Shown here: one piece after another, positions 25,254 to 33,964 of the stretch
How the letters are laid out: every line of letters starts with the position of its first letter
Position numbering within the stretch: the stretch's first letter is position 1
Assembly: GCA_964562095.1 (NCBI GenBank)
Contig: CAZLSH010000001.1
Location: 62,001-126,000 of the forward strand
DNA from: UBA2199 sp964562095
Lineage (GTDB): Bacteria; Acidobacteriota; Aminicenantia; UBA2199
Length of the DNA: 64,000 nt
Direction of reading: 5' to 3'
Program-made: the position numbers and the translations under genes
Notes under the pieces: generated by a model
Told to the model about the DNA's origin: nothing
Seen by the model: the letters and a program-made list of their open reading frames with translations, nothing else
The model's database searches: none

Positions 25254-26897
25254 ATGAAAAAAAAAGAGTGGGAAGAACGCGTTGTAAAAAGGACGCTCGA
25301 AAAGAACAAGGAACGCAAGGAGAGCTTCAAGGCGACTTCGCTCCCGGTGCAGCGGCTCTATGACCCGGAGGATGTGCGCGATCTGGACTATGAGCGGGAC
25401 CTGGGCTATCCCGGATCCTTTCCCTTCACGCGCGGCGTGCAGCCGACCATGTACCGCGGCCGCTTCTGGACCATGCGCCAGTACGCCGGCTTCGGCTCGG
25501 CCGAGGAATCGAACCGCCGCTACCGCTACCTGCTGGAGCAGGGGCAGACCGGCTTGAGCGTGGCCTTCGATCTGCCCACCCAGATCGGACTCGACTCCGA
25601 CAACGTCCTCTGCGAAGGCGAAGTGGGCAAGGTGGGCGTGGCGGTCGACACCCTGGCCGACATGGAGCTGCTGTTCGCCGAGATCCCGCTGGACAAGGTG
25701 TCGGTGTCGATGACCATCAACGCCTCCGCCGCCGTCATCCTGGCCATGTACCTGGCCGTGGCCGAGAAGCGCGGCATTCCCCTGGAGCGGCTCTCGGGCA
25801 CCATCCAGAACGACCTGCTGAAGGAATACATCGCCCGCGGCACCTACATCTACCCGCCCAAGCCGTCGCTGCGCGTCATCGCCGACATCTTTTCCTTCTG
25901 CAAGGAACGCGTCCCCAAGTGGAACACCATCTCCATCAGCGGCTACCACATCCGCGAAGCCGGATCGACCGCCGCCCAGGAGCTGGCCTTCACCTTTGCC
26001 GACGGCATCGAGTATGTCAAGTCGGCCCTGGCGGCGGGGATGAAGATCGACGAGTTCGCCCCGCGCCTCTCCTTTTTCTTCGCCAGCCACAACAACCTGC
26101 TGGAGGAGGTGGCCAAGTTCCGCGCCGCCCGCCGCATCTGGGCGCGCATCATGAAGGAAAAGTTCCAGGCCGGCGAGAAGTCGCAGCTGATGCGCTTCCA
26201 CACCCAGACCGGCGGCGTCACGCTCACCGCCCAGCAGCCGACCAACAACGTGGTGCGCGTCACCCTGCAGGCGCTGGCCGCGGTGCTTGGCGGCACCCAG
26301 AGCCTGCACACCAACTCCATGGACGAGGCGCTGGCCCTGCCCACCGAGGAGTCGGTGCGCGTGGCGCTGCGCACCCAGCAGGTCATCGCCTACGAAAGCG
26401 GCGTGGCCGACACCGTCGACCCGCTGGCCGGCTCCTATTACGTCGAGGCCATGACCAACGAGATCGAGCGCGGGGTCTGGAAGTACCTGGACAAGATCGA
26501 GTCGATGGGCGGAATGCTCGCCGCCATCGAAGCCGGCTACCCGCAGCAGCAGATCCAGGACAGCTCCTATGCCTACCAGAAGGAGATCGACGGACTGGAG
26601 CAGGTGATCGTCGGCGTCAACCAGTTCCAGGTCGAGGAGGACCTCTCGCACCTCAAGACGCTGAAGGTCTCGCCCGAGGGCGAAGCGCTGCAGAAGCGGC
26701 GCCTTAAGCAGACGAAAACGGAGCGGGATGAAGCCGCGGTGAAAAGAGCGCTGGCCAGGGTGAAGGAAACCGCCGCCGGCGACGGCAACCTCATGCCGCC
26801 CATCCTGGAGGCGGTCAAGGCCTACGCCAGCCTGCAGGAGATCTGCGACCAGCTGCGCGCCGTTTTCGGCGAATACAAGGAAAAGATCGTCATCTAG
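25254..26897 (+). CDS. mcmA1: Methylmalonyl-CoA mutase family, large (catalytic) subunit
   Basis: 547 residues covering only the TIM-barrel acyl-CoA domain. The C-terminal cobalamin-binding domain is not fused, so a separate small subunit must exist elsewhere. Motifs include TRGVQPTMYRGRFWTMRQYA, GLSVAFDLPTQIGLDSD and SGTIQNDLLKEYIARGTYIY. The tyrosine in TMY and the arginine in IARG correspond to the residues that favour methylmalonyl-CoA over isobutyryl-CoA in known enzymes. It interconverts succinyl- and methylmalonyl-CoA in propionate metabolism. No partner gene is adjacent. Confidence 0.9.
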   Translation: MKKKEWEERVVKRTLEKNKERKESFKATSLPVQRLYDPEDVRDLDYERDLGYPGSFPFTRGVQPTMYRGRFWTMRQYAGFGSAEESNRRYRYLLEQGQTGLSVAFDLPTQIGLDSDNVLCEGEVGKVGVAVDTLADMELLFAEIPLDKVSVSMTINASAAVILAMYLAVAEKRGIPLERLSGTIQNDLLKEYIARGTYIYPPKPSLRVIADIFSFCKERVPKWNTISISGYHIREAGSTAAQELAFTFADGIEYVKSALAAGMKIDEFAPRLSFFFASHNNLLEEVAKFRAARRIWARIMKEKFQAGEKSQLMRFHTQTGGVTLTAQQPTNNVVRVTLQALAAVLGGTQSLHTNSMDEALALPTEESVRVALRTQQVIAYESGVADTVDPLAGSYYVEAMTNEIERGVWKYLDKIESMGGMLAAIEAGYPQQQIQDSSYAYQKEIDGLEQVIVGVNQFQVEEDLSHLKTLKVSPEGEALQKRRLKQTKTERDEAAVKRALARVKETAAGDGNLMPPILEAVKAYASLQEICDQLRAVFGEYKEKIVI

Positions 26898-26918
26898 CCC
26901 CGGCGCCAAGGAGATGGC

Positions 26919-28016
26919 ATGGCCTTCTGGATCATGGCCGCCGGCGCGGCCCAGGGATGCTTCCTGGCCGCGCTCCTGGCCGGAAAGGCGCGGCGCGGCG
27001 CAACGTCCAGCCTCATTCTCTCGCTGCTGGTAGCGCTGATATCGCTGCGCCTGGCCGAAGTGGCGCTGGCGACGCGCTGGGGGCATGGTTTCATTCCCAA
27101 CGCGGCCCAGGTGACCTTCCCCCTGATCTTTGCGTTTCCGCCGCTCCTGTTTTTCTATGTCGAATCCCTGGGGCGTGCCGGCTTCCGCTTGCGCCTCCGC
27201 GACTGGGTCCACGGCCTGCCCTTTTTCGTCTTTACCGCCTGGGTCGTCATCGCTCTGGCCTCAGGGCGTTTCCTTGGGCTGGCTGCGCGGCTTGAATCCC
27301 TGCTGATCGATCTTCCCTGGCTCATCCAGGCCTGCGTCTATTCTGCCTTCATCCTGCTGAGGCATCCGGCGGCCGTGAGCCGCATCCGGGAGTCCGATGC
27401 GTCACCCGAGCGTGCGGACATCGGCTGGATCCGCTTCCTCACCTGGACGTTCCTGGGCATCGGGCTGCTGGTCGCCGTCCGGCTGGTCGGCCTGCTGGCT
27501 GGGTTCCGCCTCGGTCCCGAGCCGCGCGTGATCCTGTATGCGGCAATCTCCTTCCTGATCTACCTGTGGGGGTACCGCGGATTGAGCCAGCCGGAGGTCC
27601 TTTTCCCGCCGCCGGCTGCCCCGCTGCCCGGGCAGAAGCCGGATGCCGCGGTCGATGCCGGGCGGATCTCCTCGCTGCGGGCCAAGGTCACGGCCTTCAT
27701 GGAGGCGGAGAAGCCGTACCTGGATGCGGATCTTTCGCTGCACGGGCTGGCCGCCCGCCTGGACGAGCCGCCTTATCTTCTTTCCCAAATGATCAACCGC
27801 GAACTCAACCTGAACTTTTTCACTTTCGTCAACCACTACCGGGTGAAGGAGGCCAAGAAGCGCCTGGTCGCCCCGGGAAGCGAAAGGTTGAAGCTGCTGG
27901 CCCTCGCCCTGGAAAGCGGCTTCGCCTCCAAGTCTTCCTTCAACCGGGTGTTCAAGGACCTGACGGGGGCAACACCCTCCGAATTCCAGCGGCAGTTGAA
28001 GAAAAGCAATCGTTGA
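26919..28016 (+). CDS. Membrane-anchored AraC-family transcriptional regulator
   Basis: 365 residues. The first ~220 residues hold about seven hydrophobic helices. The C-terminal ~100 residues form an AraC DNA-binding domain with LHGLAARLDEPPYLLSQMIN as first HTH and the conserved end GFASKSSFNRVFKDLTGATPSEFQ. This seven-TM plus AraC layout suggests direct membrane signal sensing. AAGGAGAT precedes the ATG, 21 bases after the mutase gene. The target genes are unknown. Confidence 0.85.
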   Translation: MAFWIMAAGAAQGCFLAALLAGKARRGATSSLILSLLVALISLRLAEVALATRWGHGFIPNAAQVTFPLIFAFPPLLFFYVESLGRAGFRLRLRDWVHGLPFFVFTAWVVIALASGRFLGLAARLESLLIDLPWLIQACVYSAFILLRHPAAVSRIRESDASPERADIGWIRFLTWTFLGIGLLVAVRLVGLLAGFRLGPEPRVILYAAISFLIYLWGYRGLSQPEVLFPPPAAPLPGQKPDAAVDAGRISSLRAKVTAFMEAEKPYLDADLSLHGLAARLDEPPYLLSQMINRELNLNFFTFVNHYRVKEAKKRLVAPGSERLKLLALALESGFASKSSFNRVFKDLTGATPSEFQRQLKKSNR

Positions 28017-28168
28017 GCTGGGCAAGGGAGCCGGGCCGGCATGCGCGCGGATCGCGGAATCTTCCGCGAACAGCGTCCCCAATCGCCGCAAGGTGTCCCA
28101 ATTCGCCGAATTGAGGCGACGATTCATCCCGTACCGCGTTATCTTGGCGTTGACACAAGGAGGTCAAA

Positions 28169-29593
28169 ATGAACGACGTCAAGAAGCGCTGTGCTTCGCT
28201 GCCGGAATGGGGATTGCTTTTCTTGGCTGCGGTGCTGTTTCTTTTTTCCAATGGCAGATGGGCCGTCGCCCCGATCGCCTGGGTCGCTCCGGTTCCTCTT
28301 CTCGCCATGCTCCGCGGCCGGAAATCGGCCTGGGGTGCAACAGCCCTGCTGCCTTTCTTCATCCTGGCGTCCTGGATCATGCTCCGGGGCATCATCCCTC
28401 CCTGGCTGGGCCTGCTGGCTCTCGGACTTTCGGCCTGTTTCGGACTGCTGTGGTGGTTCCCCTATTGGGTCGATGCGCTGATGGGCAGGCGCATCCCCGG
28501 ATCCTTTCGCTTTTTCATCTTTCCCGCCGCCCTTACGGCCGGAGAGTTCCTCTGCACGCTTGTTTTCGGTGACTGGGGATCCCAGGCATTTTCCCAGGCC
28601 GAGAACATCCATCTCCTGCAAGTCGTGTCGTTGACCGGTATCTGGGGCATCACCTTTCTCATGGGTTGCTTTGCCTCGCTGGCGGCCTTCGTCGTTCGCG
28701 AGGGATGGGCGAAGCGCTCCATCCGCAGGGCGGGTGCCGGGTTCATCGCTGCCTGGATGGCCGTCATGCTATACGGGGGCTGCCGCCTCAGCTTCGCCGG
28801 CGGCGGGCCGACGGTTCGCGTCGGCTCGTTCGCCGCTCACGAGGGGGAGAAGGGAATTGCGGGTCTTCCCGAACTGATCGCCGGCAGCCGGCAGATGGCC
28901 GCTTTCGGCGCCAGGGTCGTTTTCTGGCCCGAGGGCTTGCTCAACGTCAATTCAAGGGAGTCAGCCATCATCGAGAGAGAAGCCGGCCGGCTGTCCCGCG
29001 AGCTGGGAATTTATTTCATGCCCTCCTTTCACCGCGAACCCGAAACCGGCAGCGCGGGAAGCCAGAGGACGGTCCTTTTCGGTCCCGACGGGCGCCGGCT
29101 CTGGGACTATGTCAAGTCCCATCCCGTCCCCGGTTCGCCCGACATGAAAGGCTCCGGCCGGGTGCCGATGGTCCGGACGCCGTTCGCCCGGCTGGGCGCG
29201 GCGATCTGCTATGATTTTGATTTCCCCCATTTCATCCGCCAGGCGGGAAAGGGCAGGGTGGATCTCATGCTCGACCCTTCCTGGGACTGGCGGGAGATCG
29301 ACCCCCTGCACACGCGCATGGCGGTCGTCCGGGCGGTGGAGAATGGCTTCTCTCTTGTCCGCCATACGATGGCGGGGCTTTCCATCGCCGTCGATCCGCT
29401 CGGCCGCACCCGCGCCAGCCTGGACCACTATGAAACCGCGGAGCGGCGCTTCATCGCCGACGTTCCGGCGCGAAGGACCCCGACCTTATATTCCCGGGCC
29501 GGAGACTGGCTGCCCTGGGTGTGCATGATCTATCTATTCATCGGAATTATCTTCCTGGCAAAGCGGAAGTTCAGCTGTCAACCGAATCCGTGA
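28169..29593 (+). CDS. lnt: Apolipoprotein N-acyltransferase-like protein
   Basis: 474 residues. Five to six N-terminal membrane helices (about 13-205) precede a nitrilase-type domain with the catalytic triad E255 (VFWPEGLLN), K316 (LWDYVKSHPVPG) and C347 (GAAICYDFDFPH). A final membrane helix sits near 455-470. Lnt adds the third acyl chain to lipoproteins at the outer face of the inner membrane. The domain looks divergent from E. coli Lnt. AAGGAGGTC precedes the ATG. Confidence 0.82.
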   Translation: MNDVKKRCASLPEWGLLFLAAVLFLFSNGRWAVAPIAWVAPVPLLAMLRGRKSAWGATALLPFFILASWIMLRGIIPPWLGLLALGLSACFGLLWWFPYWVDALMGRRIPGSFRFFIFPAALTAGEFLCTLVFGDWGSQAFSQAENIHLLQVVSLTGIWGITFLMGCFASLAAFVVREGWAKRSIRRAGAGFIAAWMAVMLYGGCRLSFAGGGPTVRVGSFAAHEGEKGIAGLPELIAGSRQMAAFGARVVFWPEGLLNVNSRESAIIEREAGRLSRELGIYFMPSFHREPETGSAGSQRTVLFGPDGRRLWDYVKSHPVPGSPDMKGSGRVPMVRTPFARLGAAICYDFDFPHFIRQAGKGRVDLMLDPSWDWREIDPLHTRMAVVRAVENGFSLVRHTMAGLSIAVDPLGRTRASLDHYETAERRFIADVPARRTPTLYSRAGDWLPWVCMIYLFIGIIFLAKRKFSCQPNP

Positions 29594-29655
29594 CAGTGTC
29601 AGCGATGCAATACAAAGCCAAGTGTTAGCGTTAGTGATAGTGCCAGCAAGAAAAA
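29590..29655. repeat. Word array D (GTTAG/GTGATAGT type) with GCAAGAAAAAG tail
   Basis: GTGACAGTGTCAGCG and GTGTTAGCGTTAGTGATAGT words run into GCCAGCAAGAAAAAG, then after 17 bases into the palindrome at 29673. Read in reverse, the block at 42652-42730 has the same order of parts. Apart from the kdsA promoter, the rest of the gap 29594-29838 holds nothing recognisable. Confidence 0.55.
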
Positions 29656-29672
29656 GAAATATCTTTATGCAG

Positions 29673-29693
29673 GGGAGGGTCTGTGACCCTCCC
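29673..29693. repeat. GC-rich palindrome (GGGAGGGTC / GACCCTCCC)
   Basis: Nine-base perfect arms around a three-base loop. The start and stem closely match the palindrome at 42567-42587, so both belong to one dispersed hairpin family. Confidence 0.65.
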
Positions 29694-29803
29694 GCCATCT
29701 CTTCCCTCTGTCTTCCCTTGAGCTTCCCGCTCTGCCGCATGCCGTTTCGAATCACGAATCACAGCAGATCGTTTCCTTGCCGTGCCGTTTGCCAACGGCT
29801 GGT

Positions 29804-29832
29804 TTGCCATTTCCAGCGATTGCTGGTAAAAT
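29804..29832 (+). promoter_or_regulatory. Promoter of kdsA-kdsD-kdsC, predicted leaderless
   Basis: TTGCCA (29804-29809), 17 bases, TAAAAT (29827-29832), then six bases to the kdsA ATG. There is no ribosome site. Confidence 0.5.
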
Positions 29833-29838
29833 CCGGAT

Positions 29839-30651
29839 ATGAAGACGTTCTTCAAGGTCGACGATCTGGAAATCACGGACGACAAGTTCTTCCTGATCGC
29901 CGGGCCCTGCGTCATCGAGGACGAGGGGTTGACCCGCGAGATCGCCGCCGAGGCCAAAAAGGTCACCGCCGAATTGGGCATCCCCTACATCTTCAAAGCC
30001 TCGTTCGACAAGGCCAACCGCTCATCCGCCGGCTCGGCCCGCGGCCCGGGCATCGAGAAGGGGCTGCCGGTGCTGGAACGGATCAAGGCCGATTACGGCC
30101 TGCCCGTCCTCTCCGATATCCATGAGCCGTGGCAGGCGGCGAAGGCGGCGCCGGTACTTTCGCTCATCCAGATCCCGGCTTTCCTCAGCCGCCAGACCGA
30201 CCTGCTGCTGGCCGCCGCGCGCACCGGCCTGCCGCTGAACATCAAGAAGAGCCAGATGATGAGCCCGGCCGATATTCGGCTGGCCGTGGACAAGGTCGTC
30301 GCCGCGGGCGGGCAACGGGTCATGCTCACCGAGCGCGGCACTTTCTTCGGCTACAACAACCTGGTGGTCGATTTCCGTTCCATCCCGCTGATGAAGGAGA
30401 GCGGCTGCCCGGTGGTGATGGACGCGACGCACGCGGTGCAGCGCCCCAGCGCCTCCGGAGGCGTCTCGGGCGGAGACCCGCGCTTCATCCCGCTGATGGC
30501 CCGGGCCGGCATCGTCGCCGGCGCCAACGGCGTCTTTCTCGAGATCCATCCCTCGCCGTCCAAGGCCCTCTCCGACGGCCTCAATTCCCTGCCGCTGCGG
30601 GACCTGCGCGCTCTTTTAATCCGCCTGCAGAAGTTGTATAATCTGGCTTGA
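29839..30651 (+). CDS. kdsA: 3-deoxy-8-phosphooctulonate synthase (Kdo8P synthase)
   Basis: 270 residues of the DAHP/Kdo8P synthase family. Signatures are LIAGPCVIEDEGLT, FKASFDKANRSS (Kdo8P-specific KANRSS), DIHEPWQA and NIKKSQMMSP. It condenses PEP with arabinose-5-phosphate to make the LPS core sugar precursor. It is first of three overlapping Kdo genes. The stop shares a base with the kdsD start (TGATG). Confidence 0.95.
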   Translation: MKTFFKVDDLEITDDKFFLIAGPCVIEDEGLTREIAAEAKKVTAELGIPYIFKASFDKANRSSAGSARGPGIEKGLPVLERIKADYGLPVLSDIHEPWQAAKAAPVLSLIQIPAFLSRQTDLLLAAARTGLPLNIKKSQMMSPADIRLAVDKVVAAGGQRVMLTERGTFFGYNNLVVDFRSIPLMKESGCPVVMDATHAVQRPSASGGVSGGDPRFIPLMARAGIVAGANGVFLEIHPSPSKALSDGLNSLPLRDLRALLIRLQKLYNLA

Positions 30652-31607
30652 TGGGCAGCATCGATACCGGGAAAAAGGTTCTGCAGACCGAAGCCAACGC
30701 CATTCTCAGCGCCGTCCAGCGCATCGACGGCCGCTTCGCCGCCGCCGTCGACATCCTGTACCGCTGCCGCGGCCAGATCGTGGTCACCGGCATGGGCAAG
30801 TCGGGGCTGATCGGGCGCAAGATCGCCGCCACCATGACCTCGGTCGGCAGCCCGGCCGTCTTCCTGCATCCCGCCGAAGCCATCCATGGCGACATCGGCA
30901 TCATCCATCCCGAGGACGCGGTGATCGCCCTTTCCACCTCCGGGGAGACCGAAGAAGTGCGCCGGCTGCTCGTCTACCTCAAGCGGCTGGGGATCCGCCT
31001 CATCTCCCTGGTTGGCGACCCGCGCTCCACCCTGGCCCGGCAGAGCGACGTATTCATCGACTGCAGCGTCGAGCGCGAGGCCTGCCCGATCGCCGTCCCC
31101 TCGGCCTCCTCCACCCTGGCCCTGGCCGTGGGCGACGCCCTCTCCATCGCCCTGATGGAGCGGCGCGGCTTCAGCGAGGAGAAATTCCGCCATTTCCACC
31201 CCGGCGGGCAGATCGGCAAGAAGCTGCTCAAGGTCAAGCACCTGATGCACAAGGGGCGGCAGCTGCCGGTTGCCGCTTCCGGCGCGCGCATGAAAAGCGT
31301 GATCCGCACCATCAACGAGAAGAGGTTCGGCGTGGCCATCGTGGTGCGCGGCAAGGACCGCGTGGCCGGCGTCATCACCGACGGCGACCTGCGCCGCCTC
31401 TTTCTCAAGGGGACCGACCTGGCCCGGGCCAGCGCCGCCTCCTGCATGACCGCGGCGCCGCTGTGCATCCACGAGGAGCGGATGGCGGTCGAGGCCCTGA
31501 AGATCATGGAAGAACGGGCGGTGACCTCGCTGGTCGTCGTCGACGACAAGAACCGGCTGCGCGGACTGCTGCACCTGCACGACCTGTGGAGAACGGAGAT
31601 GATATGA
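30651..31607 (+). CDS. kdsD: Arabinose-5-phosphate isomerase (SIS + two CBS domains)
   Basis: 318 residues. The N-terminal SIS domain has VVTGMGKSGLIGRKIAATM and ALSTSGETEEVRRLL. The C-terminal CBS pair starts near VKHLMHKGRQLP, with GVITDGDLRR in the first repeat. It makes D-arabinose-5-phosphate for KdsA from ribulose-5-phosphate. The gene order kdsA-kdsD-kdsC with overlaps at both ends forms a compact Kdo supply operon. Confidence 0.94.
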   Translation: MGSIDTGKKVLQTEANAILSAVQRIDGRFAAAVDILYRCRGQIVVTGMGKSGLIGRKIAATMTSVGSPAVFLHPAEAIHGDIGIIHPEDAVIALSTSGETEEVRRLLVYLKRLGIRLISLVGDPRSTLARQSDVFIDCSVEREACPIAVPSASSTLALAVGDALSIALMERRGFSEEKFRHFHPGGQIGKKLLKVKHLMHKGRQLPVAASGARMKSVIRTINEKRFGVAIVVRGKDRVAGVITDGDLRRLFLKGTDLARASAASCMTAAPLCIHEERMAVEALKIMEERAVTSLVVVDDKNRLRGLLHLHDLWRTEMI

Positions 31608-32167
31608 TGGACCAGAAGGAACTCGCCAAGAAAGTCAAGCTGATCATCATGGACGTGGACGGCACCCTGTCGGACGGCCGCTTCTTCATGATGCCCAACG
31701 GCCAGTCGATCAAGTCGTTCGACGTCAAGGACGGCACCGGCATCATTTTCGCCCGCCTGGCCGGGATCAAGACGGCGATCATCACCGGCAAGACCTCCAA
31801 GCAGGTCAAGAAAAGGGCCGAGGAGCTGCAGGTCGATGAATACTTCGAGGGCGTCTACAACAAGACCATTCCTTTCTTCGAGCTGCTCAAAAAATACGGC
31901 CTGGAGAAAGAGGAAGTGGCCTATATCGGCGATGACATCGGCGACGCCGAAGTCATGGGCATGGTCGGGTTCGCCGCCGCCGTCGGCGACGCCCACCCTC
32001 TGATCAAGCGCGTCTCGCACTACATCGCCAAGCGCTATGGCGGCCGCGGCGCCGTGCGCGAAGTAATCGACTTCATCCTCGACGTTCAGGAACAGTGGAC
32101 GTCCATTTTCGCCGAGCTGAAAAAATCGAGCGACTGGGAGGAGATCTTCAAGGAGATCAATTCTTAA
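31604..32167 (+). CDS. kdsC: 3-deoxy-D-manno-octulosonate 8-phosphate phosphatase
   Basis: 187 residues, a HAD enzyme without a cap domain, as for KdsC. The nucleophile motif LIIMDVDGTLSDG and the metal motif AYIGDDIGDAEVM are present. The loop AVGDAHPLIKRVSHYI and the C-terminal RGAVREVIDFIL are KdsC-typical. It removes phosphate from Kdo8P to release Kdo. Two consecutive ATGs (31604, 31607) overlap the kdsD stop. Confidence 0.93.
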   Translation: MMDQKELAKKVKLIIMDVDGTLSDGRFFMMPNGQSIKSFDVKDGTGIIFARLAGIKTAIITGKTSKQVKKRAEELQVDEYFEGVYNKTIPFFELLKKYGLEKEEVAYIGDDIGDAEVMGMVGFAAAVGDAHPLIKRVSHYIAKRYGGRGAVREVIDFILDVQEQWTSIFAELKKSSDWEEIFKEINS

Positions 32168-32216
32168 GAGGATTTGCTGACCTCGGCGTAAGGCGCAGGG
32201 AAAGAAAGACCGAAAT

Positions 32217-33101
32217 CTACTTTTCGTTCTTCGCGGTAAGGTTTGTTCCCAGTTCTTTGATCAGCGCCTCCATCTCTTCGCCCTGGCCTGCGCCGCCCCA
32301 GATATGTTCCTCATGCCAGGAGACGCGGATCAGGCCGTTATAGGGATCATTGATGACCAGGTTCGCTGCCAACGTGTCCGCAACGATTTGCCCCTTGTCC
32401 AGGGCCAGCCAGCGGCGCAGCAGCGCTTGGGAGCCCTCCGCGCCAGCGGTCTTCATGATGAATAGCTTGCAGCGCCCGCCGTTCACCTCGTAGTCGGCGC
32501 TGAATGCCGCGCCCAGGAAATCGTGGCCCAGGAAGTTGCCCAGGAAGTAACGCTCGGAACGGGCGATCTTGCCGCGGATGGGGAAGGCAGCCAAAGCCGC
32601 CGGCAGGGCGTTGCGGCCGTTGACGGCCCGGACGATCCTCTCGGCCAAATCGCGCAGCGCGCCCGCCCCCGCCGCGCCGAGGTCGAAGCCGTTCAGCTTG
32701 ACGTAATAGGCGTCGCTGATGAAGTTCAGCACGCCCTCCTCGATGTAGCCCTCGCTGCCCAGGGCCAGGTAATCGCCTTGCAGCGGTTTTTCCGAGCTGT
32801 AGATGGCGAAGGCGTTTTCCGTTGTGCCGTGGAAGTAGATCTCGGCCGTCAGCGCCTGCCGGCTCTCGTTGACGTAGTTCTGCACGGCCAGGAGCTCGAA
32901 GCCGCAGGCCAGGAAGTTCTCGGCGGCGCCGTTGATGTGCTCGTACAGGCTGTCGGGCCAGAACGTCTGCACGCCGCCGTCGCGCGTCCAGCCCTGCAGG
33001 TCGGGAAACAGGGCGGCCATGTCCGGCGCCGTTGCCGCCGCCAGGGGCAGCGCCGCCGCCAGCAGCGCCGCCAGCAGCATGCTCTTGCTTCTTCCTCTCA
33101 T
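32217..33101 (-). CDS. DUF6599-like secreted protein
   Basis: 294 residues. ATG 33101 is chosen because AGGAGAGG lies just upstream. A signal peptide (about 1-24) is followed by a single globular domain. The stretch YEHINGAAENFLACGFELLA, and later AFAIYSSEKPL, resemble a conserved periplasmic family of unknown function that I associate with DUF6599 and Acidobacteria-like genomes. That assignment comes from memory. It lies just before folP on the same strand, 29 bases away. Nothing in the sequence indicates an enzyme. Confidence 0.65.
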   Translation of the reverse strand: MRGRSKSMLLAALLAAALPLAAATAPDMAALFPDLQGWTRDGGVQTFWPDSLYEHINGAAENFLACGFELLAVQNYVNESRQALTAEIYFHGTTENAFAIYSSEKPLQGDYLALGSEGYIEEGVLNFISDAYYVKLNGFDLGAAGAGALRDLAERIVRAVNGRNALPAALAAFPIRGKIARSERYFLGNFLGHDFLGAAFSADYEVNGGRCKLFIMKTAGAEGSQALLRRWLALDKGQIVADTLAANLVINDPYNGLIRVSWHEEHIWGGAGQGEEMEALIKELGTNLTAKNEK

Positions 33102-33130
33102 GGATCCTCTCCTTGCCAAAGAATGCGCTC

Positions 33131-33964
33131 CTATTCCGCCAGGCTGCGCCAGACCTTCAGCGCCTTGACCGTGGCGTCCACGTCGTGGACGCGCAGGATG
33201 GCGGCGCCGTTGCGCGCGGCGACCAGGTTGGCGGCGATGGTCTCGGCCTCGCGCCGTTCGGGCGTCTTCTCGCCGCCCAGCAGGCCGAGGAACGACTTGC
33301 GCGACACCCCGACCAGCAGGGGCAGCTCGAACTCGGCGAAGCGCTTCAGGTGGCGGATGAGCGCGATGTTGTCCTCCAGGCGCTTGCCGAAGCCGATGCC
33401 CGGGTCGAGAATGAGCTTCTCCTTCTTGACGCCGCGGCCCAGGGCGTAGTCGATGCGCTCCTGGAAATAGTCGGCGACCTCGGCCACGACATCGGCGTAG
33501 GAGGGATCGCGCTGCATGGTCTCCGGCGTGCCCAGGATGTGCATCAGCACCACCGGCACGTCCAGCTCGGCCACCACCGTGGCCATGCGCTCGCTGAAGC
33601 GCAGGGCCGAAATATCGTTGATCATGTCGGCGCCGCCCTCCTCCACCGCCCGCCGCGCCACCTCTTCCTTGCTGGTGTCGACCGAAACCAGCACGCCCGT
33701 CTCCTCCTTGATGCGGCCGATCACGGGCAGGACGCGGTCGATCTCCTCGTCCAGTCCGATGGCGGACGCGCCCGGGCGCGAGCTCTCGCCGCCGACGTCG
33801 ATGATGTCGGCCCCGGCCGCCGCCATCGCGCGCGCGTGCGCCATGGCCGCCTCGGGCTCGAAAAAGCGGCCGGCGTCGGAGAACGAGTCGGGGGTGACGT
33901 TGAGGATGCCCATGACCAGCGGGCCGTCCTTTTCCAGGAAGCCGTTGCGCAGGTAGAGCTTCAT
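33131..33964 (-). CDS. folP: Dihydropteroate synthase
   Basis: 277 residues. MGILNVTPDSFSDAGRF is the family's first signature, IIDVGGESSRPGA the second, and LDPGIGFGKRLEDN plus LVGVSRKSFLG the third and fourth. It joins p-aminobenzoate to dihydropterin pyrophosphate in folate synthesis and is the sulfonamide target. The start at 33964 overlaps the end of the upstream nucleotidyltransferase gene (ATGA). Further in-frame sequence upstream is only that gene's shadow. Confidence 0.94.
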   Translation of the reverse strand: MKLYLRNGFLEKDGPLVMGILNVTPDSFSDAGRFFEPEAAMAHARAMAAAGADIIDVGGESSRPGASAIGLDEEIDRVLPVIGRIKEETGVLVSVDTSKEEVARRAVEEGGADMINDISALRFSERMATVVAELDVPVVLMHILGTPETMQRDPSYADVVAEVADYFQERIDYALGRGVKKEKLILDPGIGFGKRLEDNIALIRHLKRFAEFELPLLVGVSRKSFLGLLGGEKTPERREAETIAANLVAARNGAAILRVHDVDATVKALKVWRSLAE

